Assembly (NCBI RefSeq): GCF_018614075.1
Contig: NZ_JAGGOZ010000085.1
Span: 1 to 50,650, forward strand
Origin: Streptomyces sp. ISL-94
Lineage (GTDB): Bacteria > Actinomycetota > Actinomycetes > Streptomycetales > Streptomycetaceae
Length of the DNA stretch: 50,650 bases
Direction of reading: 5' to 3'
Made by a program: the position numbers and the translations under genes. Shown in pieces: positions 1-8,232 of this stretch. Position 1 is the stretch's first letter. Every line of letters begins with the position of its first letter. Under the pieces are notes generated by a model that was not told the origin of the DNA, searched no databases, and saw nothing but the letters and a program-made list of their open reading frames with translations.

Positions 1-43
1 GGCGCGGGCGCGGAGCGCCGTGTGGTGAGCCGCGCACGCGATC

Positions 44-74
44 GAGGCGCGGGGTCCGGGGGCGGAGCCCCGGA
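44..74 (-). repeat. Partial copy of the dispersed GC-rich intergenic repeat
   Basis: The plus strand reads GAGGCGCGGGGTCC followed by GGGGGCGGAGCCCC. This is the reverse complement of the core found in full at 6516-6572 and 41501-41544. It lies upstream of the first LysR gene, presumably at the end of a gene outside the window. Bases 1-149 hold no other recognisable feature. Confidence 0.6.
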
Positions 75-149
75 GCGGCGGGGTGCGGGCGGCCCCGAGG
101 GGGTGGGTGGCCGGGCTGACCGCAGGGGCGGCGCGGGATGCTGGGCCGT

Positions 150-1022
150 ATGGATCCGCATCTGCTCCGTACCTTCGTCGCCGTGGCCCGGCTCGGCTCC
201 TTTTCCGCTGCCGCCCGGGAGCTCGGCTACACCCAGTCCGCCGTCTCCCAGCACATCGCCGCCCTCGAAGGCGACCTGCGGTCCGAGCTGCTCACGCGGC
301 GCCCCGTGGCGCCGACGCCGGCCGGGGTGCGGCTGCTGGAGCACGCCGGGCCGCTGCTGCTGCGCCTCGACGCCGCGCGGGCCGACGTGCTGCGGCTGGC
401 CGCAGGCCCGCCCGGGCGGGTCACCCTCGCCGCGTCCCCCCTCGCCGTCGGCCCCCGGCTGCTCGCCGCCCTGCCCGCCACCGGGGTCACCCTGCGGGTG
501 CTGCCCCCGGCCGAGGTGCCCGCCGCCGTCGCCACCGGGGACTGTGACCTCGGTCTCGTCGACGGCCCTGCCGCGCCCAGCGATCCGCTGCGGCTGCCCG
601 ACGTGGCCCCGCTCACCGTGACCGGGGTGGGGGAGGAGGAGCTGGCCGTGCTGCTGCCCGCCGGGCATCCCTTCGCCGGTCGGGCCGCCGTCCGGATGGA
701 CGATCTCGCCGACGCGCGCTGGCTGGACGCGCCGGGCGTGGGCCTGCCGCTCACCGCCGCCCGCACCGCGACCCGTACCGCCGCCCGCTACGAGGGCACC
801 GACCTGCTGGCCCTCTGCGCCCTCGCCGCCGCCGGACACGGCCTCGTGCTGCTGCCGCGCCGCGTCGCCGAGGCGGCCGGTGCGGGAGTCGCCGTACCGC
901 TGTCCGCACCCCGCCTGGTGCACCGTACGGAACTGCTCTCGGCCGGAACTCCGACCGGCGCGGCCGCTGCGCTCGCCGCACGCCTCGCGGCAGGATCCCC
1001 GTATGACTTCCGTAGCTCCTGA
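150..1022 (+). CDS. LysR-family transcriptional regulator
   Basis: A 290-residue protein of usual LysR length. Residues 1-60 form the winged helix-turn-helix (starting MDPHLLRTFVAVARLGSFSA, recognition helix around YTQSAVSQHIAALE). Residues about 85-285 resemble the type 2 periplasmic-binding-protein effector domain, with the usual ELAVLLPAGHPFA segment. An in-frame ATG lies 12 nt upstream at 138, but the helix-turn-helix begins directly at 150, so 150 is preferred. The 3' end overlaps the next gene by 20 bp in another frame, so the two are probably co-transcribed, and the regulator may control the downstream peptidase. The effector cannot be predicted. Confidence 0.85.
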   Translation: MDPHLLRTFVAVARLGSFSAAARELGYTQSAVSQHIAALEGDLRSELLTRRPVAPTPAGVRLLEHAGPLLLRLDAARADVLRLAAGPPGRVTLAASPLAVGPRLLAALPATGVTLRVLPPAEVPAAVATGDCDLGLVDGPAAPSDPLRLPDVAPLTVTGVGEEELAVLLPAGHPFAGRAAVRMDDLADARWLDAPGVGLPLTAARTATRTAARYEGTDLLALCALAAAGHGLVLLPRRVAEAAGAGVAVPLSAPRLVHRTELLSAGTPTGAAAALAARLAAGSPYDFRSS

Positions 1023-2151
1023 GCCGGCACACACCGCCCCCGCCCCTTTCACGGCCGCCGACTACGCCGCCCGGATGGCCGCGGCCGCGCAGACCGCCGC
1101 CGACGCGGGCCTGGCCGGGCTGCTGATCGCACCCGGCCCCGACCTCGCGCACCTCACCGGCTACCGGCCCACCGCCGAGACCGAGCGGCTCACGCTGCTG
1201 GTGCTCGCCGCCGGGCAGGACCCGGTGCTCGTGGTGCCCGCCCTGGAGGCCCCCGACGCCGCCAAGGCCCCGGGCGCCCCGGCGCTGACCCTGCGCGACT
1301 GGACCGACGGGAAGAACCCGTACGCCCTGACCGCCCCGCTGCTGGACGCCGCCGGGCGCTTCGGGGTGAGCGACAACACCTGGGCCCTCCATCTCCTCGG
1401 CCTCCAGCGGGAGTTGCCCACCACGTCCTACGTGCCCCTCACCGACTCCCTGCCCATGCTGCGCGCGGTGAAGGACGAACGGGAGCTGGAGCGCCTCGCC
1501 GCCGCGGGCGCCGCCGCCGACGCCGCCTACGCCCAGATCCTCCACCTCCCCTTCGCCGACCGCCGGGAGACGGACGTCGCCGCCGACCTGGCCGCGCTGC
1601 TGCGGGCCCACGGCCACTCGCAGGTCGACTTCACCGTCGTCGGCTCCGGCCCCAACGGGGCCAACCCGCACCACGAGGCAGGCGACCGCGTCATCCGCCA
1701 CGGCGACATGGTGGTCCTCGACTTCGGCGGCCTGCGCTACGGCTACGGCTCCGACATCTCCCGCACCGTGCACGTCGGCGAGCCGACCGCCGAGGAGCAG
1801 CGGGTCCACGACATCGTCCGCGAGGCCCAGCAGGCCGGTGTGGCAGCGGTCCGCCCCGGCGTCTCCTGCCAGGAGGTGGACCGGGCGGCGCGCGCGGTGA
1901 TCACCGAATTCGGCTACGGGGAGCGCTTCATCCACCGCACCGGCCACGGCATCGGCGTCACCACGCACGAGCCGCCGTACATGGTCGAGGGCGAGGAGCA
2001 GCCGCTCGTCCCCGGCATGTGCTTCTCCGTGGAGCCGGGCGTCTACCTGCCCGGCCGCTTCGGCGTCCGCATCGAGGACATCGTGACCGTCACCGAGGAC
2101 GGCGGGCTGCGCCTGAACAACGCCCCGCGCGAGCTGGCCATCGTCGAGTAG
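1003..2151 (+). CDS. M24-family Xaa-Pro aminopeptidase/prolidase-like protein
   Basis: A 382-residue cytoplasmic metallopeptidase with the creatinase/prolidase fold. It has an N-terminal creatinase_N-like domain (about 1-150) and a C-terminal pita-bread catalytic domain. The expected metal ligands are visible: Asp in VVLDFGG, Asp in GSDISRT, His in RTGHGIG, Glu in FSVEPG and Glu in VRIEDI. Family members remove N-terminal residues before proline or split Xaa-Pro dipeptides. The ATG at 1003 is chosen because residues before it are unlike the family. It overlaps the LysR gene by 20 bp, implying translational coupling. The peptide substrate is not evident from sequence. Confidence 0.9.
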   Translation: MTSVAPEPAHTAPAPFTAADYAARMAAAAQTAADAGLAGLLIAPGPDLAHLTGYRPTAETERLTLLVLAAGQDPVLVVPALEAPDAAKAPGAPALTLRDWTDGKNPYALTAPLLDAAGRFGVSDNTWALHLLGLQRELPTTSYVPLTDSLPMLRAVKDERELERLAAAGAAADAAYAQILHLPFADRRETDVAADLAALLRAHGHSQVDFTVVGSGPNGANPHHEAGDRVIRHGDMVVLDFGGLRYGYGSDISRTVHVGEPTAEEQRVHDIVREAQQAGVAAVRPGVSCQEVDRAARAVITEFGYGERFIHRTGHGIGVTTHEPPYMVEGEEQPLVPGMCFSVEPGVYLPGRFGVRIEDIVTVTEDGGLRLNNAPRELAIVE

Positions 2152-2157
2152 GGGCGC

Positions 2158-3906
2158 TCAATGGCCCAGGACCACCGCCGACTCGCCCGGTACGAGGATC
2201 CGCCCGTCCGGACCGGGAGGGTGGAGCGGCTCCCAGGCGGCCAGCACCCGTACGCCGTTGCGCCCCAGCGCGATCGTCGCCGGGTCGGGCGAGAGGTTCA
2301 CCGCCACCCGTACGTCGCCGCGCCGGAAGGTGATCCAGCGGCGCTCCTCGTCGTAGGCGACCCGGACCGCGGCCAGGTCCGGGTCGCGCAGGTCCGGGTG
2401 CGTGCGGCGGAGCGCGACGAGGGTGCGGTACCAGGTCAGCAGCCGGGCGGGCCCGGGCTGTGCGGGCTCCGCCCAGTCCAGGCAGGAGCGGTCCCGGGTG
2501 GCCGGGTCCTGCGGATCGGGGATCTCTTCGGCCTTCCAGCCGTGCGCCGCGAACTCCCGGCGCCGGCCGGTCCGTACCGCCTCGGCGAGCTCCGGGTCGG
2601 GATGGTCCGTGAAGTACTGCCACGGCGTGGTCGCGCCCCATTCCTCGCCCATGAACAGCATCGGCACGAAGGGCCCGGTCAGCGCGAGCGCGGCGGCGCA
2701 GGCCAGCAGCCCGGGGGAGAGGGAGGCGGAGAGCCGGTCGCCCAGCGCCCGGTTGCCGATCTGGTCGTGGGTCTGGGTGTAGCCGAGGAAGCGGTGGGCC
2801 GGGGTCCGGCGGCGGTCGACGGGGCGGCCGTGGGTGCGGCCCCGGAAGGAGGACCAGGTCCCGTCGTGGAAGAAGGCCCGGGTCATGGTCTTGGCGAGGG
2901 CGGCGAGCGGGGCCTCGGCGAAGTCGCCGTAGTACGCCTGCGATTCACCGGTCAGCGCGCAGTGCAGGGCGTGGTGGAAGTCGTCGTTCCACTGGGCGTG
3001 CAGGCCCAGGCCCCCCTCCTCGCGCGCGGTGGTGGTGCGCGGATCACAGCGGTCGGACTCGGCGATCAGGAACAGCGGCCGGCCGGTCTCGGCCGCCAAC
3101 ACGTCCACGGCGGCGGACAGTTCCTCCAGGTATGTCAGCGCCCGCTCGTCGGCGAGCGCGTGCACGGCGTCGAGCCGCAGCCCGTCGATCCCGTAGTCGC
3201 GCAGCCAGCCGAGCGCGCTGCCGAGGAAGTACGCGCGCACCTCGTCGGAGCCGGGCGCGTCCAGGTTCACCGCCGAGCCCCAGGGGGTGTGGTGGGTGTC
3301 GGTGAAGTACGGGCCGAAGGCGGGGAGGTGGTTGCCGGAGGGGCCGAGGTGGTTGTGGACCACGTCCAGCACCACGCCCAGCCCGGCGGCGTGCGCGGCC
3401 TCCACGAACCGGGCGAGGCCGGCCGGTCCGCCGTACGGCTCGTGCACCGCCCACGGCGCGACCCCGTCGTACCCCCAGCCGTGCCGGCCGGGGAAGGGGC
3501 AGACCGGCATCAGCTCCACGTGCGTGACCCCGAGGGCGGCCAGGTGCCCGAGGCGGCTGGCGGAGGCGTCGAAGGTGCCCTCGGGGGTGAAGGTGCCGAT
3601 GTGCAGCTCGTACAGGACCGCGTCCTGGAGCGGGGTGCGGGGCGCCGCGGCCCCCGGCCCGGGCAGCGCCTCGAAGCCGACCACCGCCGACGGTCCGCCG
3701 GGCCCGTCCGGCAGCCGCCGCCCGCGCGGGTCCGGGCGCACGCTGGGATCGCCGTCCAGCAGGAACCCGTAGCGGCTCCCGTCGGCGGCCGGCGCCGTCG
3801 CGGTCCACCAGCCGTCCCGGTCCGGATCGCGTGCCATGTCGTACGTCGCGTCGTCGAGTCGCATGGCGACACGACCTGCCAACGGTGCCCACACCTCGAA
3901 CTGCAC
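2158..3906 (-). CDS. treZ: Malto-oligosyltrehalose trehalohydrolase TreZ
   Basis: A 582-residue GH13 enzyme that cleaves trehalose from the maltooligosyl-trehalose made by TreY. An N-terminal beta-sandwich (about 1-90) precedes the (beta/alpha)8 barrel. The GH13 regions are visible: DVVHNH near 191-196, nucleophile Asp246 in DGLRLDAVH, acid/base Glu283 in LIAESD, and transition-state Asp381 in THDQIGN. The start is a GTG with AGGGG about 9 nt upstream. It converges on the M24 gene with a 6-bp gap and is divergent from the FHA gene. Its partner treY lies about 5 kb away, on the same strand. Confidence 0.95.
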   Translation of the reverse strand: MQFEVWAPLAGRVAMRLDDATYDMARDPDRDGWWTATAPAADGSRYGFLLDGDPSVRPDPRGRRLPDGPGGPSAVVGFEALPGPGAAAPRTPLQDAVLYELHIGTFTPEGTFDASASRLGHLAALGVTHVELMPVCPFPGRHGWGYDGVAPWAVHEPYGGPAGLARFVEAAHAAGLGVVLDVVHNHLGPSGNHLPAFGPYFTDTHHTPWGSAVNLDAPGSDEVRAYFLGSALGWLRDYGIDGLRLDAVHALADERALTYLEELSAAVDVLAAETGRPLFLIAESDRCDPRTTTAREEGGLGLHAQWNDDFHHALHCALTGESQAYYGDFAEAPLAALAKTMTRAFFHDGTWSSFRGRTHGRPVDRRRTPAHRFLGYTQTHDQIGNRALGDRLSASLSPGLLACAAALALTGPFVPMLFMGEEWGATTPWQYFTDHPDPELAEAVRTGRRREFAAHGWKAEEIPDPQDPATRDRSCLDWAEPAQPGPARLLTWYRTLVALRRTHPDLRDPDLAAVRVAYDEERRWITFRRGDVRVAVNLSPDPATIALGRNGVRVLAAWEPLHPPGPDGRILVPGESAVVLGH

Positions 3907-3980
3907 GGACGGTCCCCTCGTCTCCGGCGGTGTCCAGCATGCGTATCCTGCCCATCATTCCGGGCGCGGCGGGGGAGTTC

Positions 3981-4010
3981 TGGACACTCCGGCCCCGACG
4001 GGCCGACAAT
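3981..4010 (+). promoter_or_regulatory. Predicted promoter of the FHA gene (leaderless)
   Basis: TGGACA (3981-3986), an 18-bp spacer and GACAAT (4005-4010) fit a vegetative sigma promoter. The predicted transcription start, about 7 nt beyond the -10, falls on the GTG at 4017, so the mRNA would have no 5' leader. This supports GTG 4017 over the upstream in-frame ATG at 3939. Confidence 0.5.
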
Positions 4011-4016
4011 CACCCT

Positions 4017-4580
4017 GTGACGTCGAGTTTCGAGTTTCCCGCCTTCCCCGCGCCGCGGCTCTCCGACGCCGAGCGCGACCGGGCGCTGGGCCAGCTCAGG
4101 GAGGGCGCCGCCCTCGGCAAGCTGTCCCACGACACGTTCCTGCGCCGGATGGAACTCGCCCTGGTCGCACGCTGCTCCGAGGACCTCGCCGTCCTCACCG
4201 CCGACCTCCAGGCACGGGAGGCCGCCGAAAGCCCGTGGACCCGTCGGCTGTTCGGCTGGGTGGGCCGGGCCTCCGCCGTCTCGGTGGGTATCCGGCGGGC
4301 CTGGGCCGCCGAGCGGCTGCCCAAGCTGCTGCTGCCGCATCCGAGCGCGGCGGCCCTGCGGATCGGCCGCGATCCGGGCAGCGGGCTGCGGCTCAGCCAC
4401 GAGACCGTCTCCCGGGCGCATGCGGAGCTGAGCCTGCGCGACGGGGTGTGGGTGCTCAAGGACCTGGGATCCACCAACGGGACCACCGTGAACGGGCGCC
4501 GGGTGACGGGCTCCGCGGTGGTCCGGGACGGGGACCAGGTCGGCTTCGGGAAGATGATGTTCCGGCTGTCGGCGCACTAG
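4017..4580 (+). CDS. DUF1707 and FHA domain protein
   Basis: A 187-residue cytoplasmic protein. Residues 12-60 (RLSDAERDRALGQLREGAAL onward) form a DUF1707/SHOCT-like helical domain. Residues about 110-187 form a forkhead-associated phosphothreonine-binding domain, with the hallmark IGRD, SRAHAEL and STNGTTVNG segments. No membrane segment is seen. FHA proteins read Ser/Thr kinase signalling, but no kinase lies nearby, so the partner is unknown. The GTG start is supported by the leaderless promoter just upstream and by the DUF1707 domain beginning directly after it. Confidence 0.85.
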   Translation: MTSSFEFPAFPAPRLSDAERDRALGQLREGAALGKLSHDTFLRRMELALVARCSEDLAVLTADLQAREAAESPWTRRLFGWVGRASAVSVGIRRAWAAERLPKLLLPHPSAAALRIGRDPGSGLRLSHETVSRAHAELSLRDGVWVLKDLGSTNGTTVNGRRVTGSAVVRDGDQVGFGKMMFRLSAH

Positions 4581-4639
4581 GGGTTCCGTCCCGGGACCCG
4601 CCGGTTCGCCGTCGGGATCCACGGCGCAGGATGGCGTCC

Positions 4640-5128
4640 ATGGAACGCACGGAACATCAGGAACCCGCGGACGGCATGCCTGTCGTGCGCCGCGCCCGCG
4701 TCGGGGACCTGCCCCGGCTGGTCGAGCTCATGCACGAGCACATCGCGTACGAGAAGTCGGCCCCGCGACCGCCCGGCCTCGCCGAGCGGCTCGGGCCGCA
4801 GCTGTTCGCCGAGGACGCCCGGATGTGGGTGCTGCTCGCCGGGGCCCCGGACGGCACGGTCGTCGGATATGCCGCCTGCTCGGCCGAGTTCGCCTTCTGG
4901 GACGCCCGGCACTACCTCCACATGGACTGCCTCTACCTGGCCGGGGGCGCCCGCGGCCACGGGCTCGGCGCCGCCCTGATGGCCGGGGTGACGGGCCTCG
5001 CCCGGGAACTCGGCCTCGTCCAGGTCCAGTGGCAGACACCCGACTGGAACGAGGGCGCGGTCCGCTTCTACGACCGGCTCGGGGCCACCGGCCTGCCGAA
5101 GCGGCGCTACGGGCTGTCCGTGAACTGA
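4640..5128 (+). CDS. GNAT-family N-acetyltransferase
   Basis: A 162-residue single-domain acetyltransferase. The N-terminal VRRARVGDLPRLVELM strand-helix is typical. The acetyl-CoA loop is the region LAGGARGHGLGAALM, an R/G-x-x-G-x-G/A variant, and the C-terminal WNEGAVRFYDRLGA is a standard GNAT motif. ATG 4640 has GGATGG five bases upstream; an in-frame ATG at 4631 is the alternative. It lies 59 bp after the FHA gene on the same strand. Its 3' end overlaps the convergent M14 carboxypeptidase gene by 22 bp. The acceptor (polyamine, antibiotic or protein) cannot be told from sequence. Confidence 0.85.
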   Translation: MERTEHQEPADGMPVVRRARVGDLPRLVELMHEHIAYEKSAPRPPGLAERLGPQLFAEDARMWVLLAGAPDGTVVGYAACSAEFAFWDARHYLHMDCLYLAGGARGHGLGAALMAGVTGLARELGLVQVQWQTPDWNEGAVRFYDRLGATGLPKRRYGLSVN

Positions 5129-6432
5129 CGGTGCTGGGCCAGGAGGCGTTCATACGTCGCCAGGACCGTGCGGGCCTGGTGTTCCACCTGGGTGGCCACC
5201 GGGACCCAGCGGGCCTGGAAGCGCGCCGCGAACTCCTCGCACCACCCCGTGACCAGCCGGTCCAGCGCGGGCGCCGCCGGATGCCCCTGTCCGCGCAGTA
5301 CGCGCAGCAGCATCGCGGCGGCGCGCAGCGACAGGCGCCGCCCGAAGGCGTCGATGCTGGCGATGTGCGCCGCCGTGGCCTCGGCCGGAGCCCCGCTGCC
5401 GGCCCACTCGGCGGTGATCCGGGGGATGAGCGCGAGCGTCCAGTCCACCGCGCGCAGCAGGGGCGCCGCGGCCGGATCCCCGTACGGCAGCGGGCGGGGC
5501 CGCAACGCCTCCCGCATCCCGGCGACGAGCGCGGTGTCCGCGGCGAGCCGCCCGGCCAGCATGCGGAGGGCGCCGCGCGGGTCGGGGTGCGGGGCCGGGT
5601 CGTCCACCAGGTCGGAGGCCCACATGGGGACTTCGACGATCGCGGTGGTGCCGGCGTACCGGTGGGCGTGGTACCAGGTGCTGAGCCGGGTGTCCTCCGG
5701 GTGGAAGACCCCGGCGGCCTCGCTCCCCGGCTGCGGGATCACGAAGATCCCGGGCCCGGGGGAGGGCCAGCCGGCGGCGTCCGAGGCGCCGTTCTCCACC
5801 GGGATGCGCAGCTCGGCGGCCGATTTGCCGAAGGGCTCGGCGAGGCCGGGTATGTCCCGGGTGAGCTGCACCCAGGAGCCGCCGAGGTCGGTGGCGTGCA
5901 GGGAGACCTGGAGGACGGGCCGCAGCTCGTCGATGAGCGCGGTCAGGGCCAGGGTCTCCGGCGGCAGCCGGTCCGGGGGCAGTAAAGACGGCGCCCACTC
6001 GGGCTGTTCGGGGCCGGGCGGGCGGTAGAAGTTCCGGTGGTAGTCGAGCAGGGAGTACGGGCGGGGCGTGCGGTGCAGGTCCGCGCCGTCCGGATCGGCG
6101 CAGAGGAGGAAGTGCCAGCCGCAGGCGGCGCGCGGGGCCGGGTCGTGGAGCACGCGGCGGGCGAGGGAGAGGGCGGTCGCTCCGCCGACGGGTTCGTTGG
6201 CGTGCGCTCCGGCGACGACGAGCACGTTCCGTCGCGGGCGGGCGGACGCGGCGCCGCCGCCGGCGGCCGGGGCGACGGAAAGCAGCCAGAGGGGTTGCCC
6301 GGCCCGGGAGGTCCCGGCCTGTCGGAGCCGGGCCTCGGCGGGGTGTTCGTCCGCCAGAGCGCGGGCGGCCAGCGCGAGTTCGAGCGGTGTGGGGTAGCGC
6401 ATGTCACGAAGGAGGGTCACAAGGGATGCCAT
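5107..6432 (-). CDS. M14-family zinc carboxypeptidase-like protein
   Basis: About 441 residues. The N-terminal two-thirds is an M14 carboxypeptidase/deacylase domain. Its zinc-binding HxxE is in GAHANEP and the second ligand is probably the His in VSLHATDLGG. The C-terminal 120 residues are helical and not recognised. No signal peptide is seen, so it is likely cytoplasmic, as in the peptidoglycan-peptide or amide hydrolase branch of M14. Start choice is uncertain: GTG 6447, ATG 6432 and ATG 6402 are in frame. ATG 6432 has a G-rich stretch upstream and is taken here. The stop overlaps the GNAT stop region tail to tail. Confidence 0.8.
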   Translation of the reverse strand: MASLVTLLRDMRYPTPLELALAARALADEHPAEARLRQAGTSRAGQPLWLLSVAPAAGGGAASARPRRNVLVVAGAHANEPVGGATALSLARRVLHDPAPRAACGWHFLLCADPDGADLHRTPRPYSLLDYHRNFYRPPGPEQPEWAPSLLPPDRLPPETLALTALIDELRPVLQVSLHATDLGGSWVQLTRDIPGLAEPFGKSAAELRIPVENGASDAAGWPSPGPGIFVIPQPGSEAAGVFHPEDTRLSTWYHAHRYAGTTAIVEVPMWASDLVDDPAPHPDPRGALRMLAGRLAADTALVAGMREALRPRPLPYGDPAAAPLLRAVDWTLALIPRITAEWAGSGAPAEATAAHIASIDAFGRRLSLRAAAMLLRVLRGQGHPAAPALDRLVTGWCEEFAARFQARWVPVATQVEHQARTVLATYERLLAQHRQFTDSP

Positions 6433-6515
6433 GCCCGCCGCGCCCACCCCCTACCGCTGCGCAGCCCCGACACTTCCCAGGCCCCTGGGTGGTGCTGCGG
6501 CTGGGCGGGCCTGTG

Positions 6516-6572
6516 CGGCTCAAAGACCGGGGCTCCGCCCCGGGCCCCGCGCCTCAATCGCCGGCGGGGCTG
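6516..6572 (+). repeat. Dispersed GC-rich intergenic repeat, full copy
   Basis: The copy begins GCGGCTCAAAGACC, continues with the self-complementary core GGGGCTCCGCCCC, and ends with CTCAATCGCCGGCGGGGCTG. It lies in the 250-bp gap between the carboxypeptidase start and the stop of the dehydrogenase gene. Apart from it, this gap shows nothing recognisable. Confidence 0.75.
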
Positions 6573-6700
6573 GGTGGTGCGGCGGCGGGGTTGGATCAGT
6601 TCCAACCCCCTGGGGCGTGGGTCCTGGCGGCCGCCCCGAGCCGTCCTCGCCCGCGGTCCGGCGGATGAGGCGCGGCCGCGCTCGGGGCCGCCGGAGGGGG

Positions 6701-8149
6701 CTACTGCTGGTGGAGGGAGCGGCCTGCCAGGGAGAGGAAGGCTTCGCCGACGGCCTCCGACAGCGTCGGGTGGGCGTGGATGTGGCGGGCGACATCGCCC
6801 GGCTCCGCGTCCCAGCCCACGATCAGCTGGCTCTCCGCGATCATCTCGGAGACGTGCGGCCCCACCAGGTGCACGCCGAGCACCCGCCCACCCCGCTCCG
6901 CGACCACCTTCACCGTTCCGCCCTGCCCGTGCACCATCCCCTTGGCCACCGCCGTCAGCGGCATCGTGTTCACCACCACGTCGTACGCCGCCTCCCGCGC
7001 CTGCGCCTCCGTCAGGCCGACGGCCGCCGTCTGCGGCGCCGAGTACGTCACCCGCGGCACCGCCGCGTAGTCCACCGGCACCGTCGGCACCCCCGCCAGG
7101 GTCTCCGCCACCAGCAGCCCCTCCGCGAAGGAGGCGTGGGCCAGCCCCAGCGACGGCGGCGGCAGCAGGTCGCCCACCACGTGGATCCCCGGGACGGCGG
7201 TCTCCAGCCGGGACCAGTCGGCCGGCGCCACGAACCCCCGCTCGTCGGTGGCCAGCCCGGCCGACGCCAGGTCCAGCCCGTCGGTGACCGGGACCCGGCC
7301 CACCGCCACGAGCAGCCGCTCCGCCTTGAGCTCGCGCAGCTCACCGCGTGCGGTACGCACCGTGGCCCGTACGACCCCGCCCTCCACGACGGCCCCCTCC
7401 AGCCGGGCCCCCGTCTGCACGTCGATCCCGCGCTTCTTCAGGCCCCGCGCCAGATGCCGGGACACGTCCGCGTCCTCCAGCGGAACCAGCCGGTCCGCGG
7501 CCTCGACCAGCGTCACCTCGGCCCCCATCGAGCGGTGGAAGGAGGCGTACTCCACCCCGATCGCCCCGCCGCCCAGCACCAGCACCGACGCCGGCAGTCC
7601 CGGGGCGAACAGCGCGTCGTCGCTGGTCACCACCGTGCTCCCGTCCGGCTCCAGCCCGGGCAGCGTCCGCGGCCGGGAGCCGGTGGCCAGCACGATCCCC
7701 CGGGTCGCGGTGAACTCCCGCCCGTCCTCGGTCCGGATGGACCGCGGCCCGGTCAGCCGCGCGCCGCTGCGCACCACGCGCACGCCGGCGTGCTGCAGGT
7801 GCCCCTCCACGCCCTTGTGGTTGCGGGAGACGATGTCGTCCCGGGTCGCGGTGAGCGCCGACCAGTCCACCGACTCCACGCTCGCCCGCACCCCCCACCG
7901 CTCGCGCGCCTCGGCTATGCCGTCGACGAGTTCGGCCGCGTGCAGCATCGCCTTGCTCGGGATGCAGCCGCGGTGCAGGCAGGTCCCCCCGACCTTGTCC
8001 CGCTCGGCCAGCAGGACGGTCAGGCCCAGGGCCGAGGCGCGCAGGGCCGTGCTGTAGCCGCCCGTGCCCCCGCCGATCACTATTACATCCACTGCATCCG
8101 ATACGTCCGCTGCGTCCGCTGCGTCCACCGTGCTGTCTTCGTTGTCCAT
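6701..8149 (-). CDS. lpdA: Dihydrolipoyl dehydrogenase-family flavoprotein
   Basis: A 482-residue class I pyridine nucleotide-disulfide oxidoreductase. The FAD-binding GGGTGG is at residues 26-31, the redox disulfide is Cys57/Cys62 in GTCLHRGCIPSK, and an NAD-binding LGGGAIGVEYA follows mid-protein. The C-terminal dimerisation domain carries the His-Glu dyad in HAHPTLSEA. This fits an E3 component of 2-oxoacid dehydrogenase complexes. No E1 or E2 gene is adjacent, so it may be a stand-alone paralogue. ATG 8149 is chosen because a promoter-like -10 sits 6 nt upstream. It is divergent from a LysR gene that may regulate it. Confidence 0.9.
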   Translation of the reverse strand: MDNEDSTVDAADAADVSDAVDVIVIGGGTGGYSTALRASALGLTVLLAERDKVGGTCLHRGCIPSKAMLHAAELVDGIAEARERWGVRASVESVDWSALTATRDDIVSRNHKGVEGHLQHAGVRVVRSGARLTGPRSIRTEDGREFTATRGIVLATGSRPRTLPGLEPDGSTVVTSDDALFAPGLPASVLVLGGGAIGVEYASFHRSMGAEVTLVEAADRLVPLEDADVSRHLARGLKKRGIDVQTGARLEGAVVEGGVVRATVRTARGELRELKAERLLVAVGRVPVTDGLDLASAGLATDERGFVAPADWSRLETAVPGIHVVGDLLPPPSLGLAHASFAEGLLVAETLAGVPTVPVDYAAVPRVTYSAPQTAAVGLTEAQAREAAYDVVVNTMPLTAVAKGMVHGQGGTVKVVAERGGRVLGVHLVGPHVSEMIAESQLIVGWDAEPGDVARHIHAHPTLSEAVGEAFLSLAGRSLHQQ

Positions 8150-8155
8150 GTGCCC

Positions 8156-8224
8156 AGCCTGTCCCGGCCGTTGCCCGTAGTCCAAGGCAATGATCTTCTG
8201 GACTCCATGCACGATCTCTATGCT
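8156..8224. promoter_or_regulatory. Divergent promoter region between lpdA and LysR
   Basis: For lpdA the minus strand shows TTGGAC (8180-8185), an 18-bp spacer and CAGGCT (8156-8161), 6 nt before the ATG. For the LysR gene, TATGCT (8219-8224) lies 8 nt before ATG 8233, with a weak TTCTGG 17 bp further up. Both would give leaderless or near-leaderless transcripts. The 83-bp gap is compact enough for one LysR site to affect both genes. Confidence 0.45.
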
Positions 8225-8232
8225 TCCCGCTC

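Noticed and set aside
1..137. A coding frame entering the window start
   Set aside because: The only open frames there are Arg/Gly-rich and overlap the dispersed-repeat fragment; no recognisable protein is encoded.
3836..5128. A 430-codon frame that would fuse the FHA region to the GNAT protein
   Set aside because: The first ~265 codons overlap the FHA gene out of frame. The GNAT domain begins only at about 4640, with its own ribosome-binding site.
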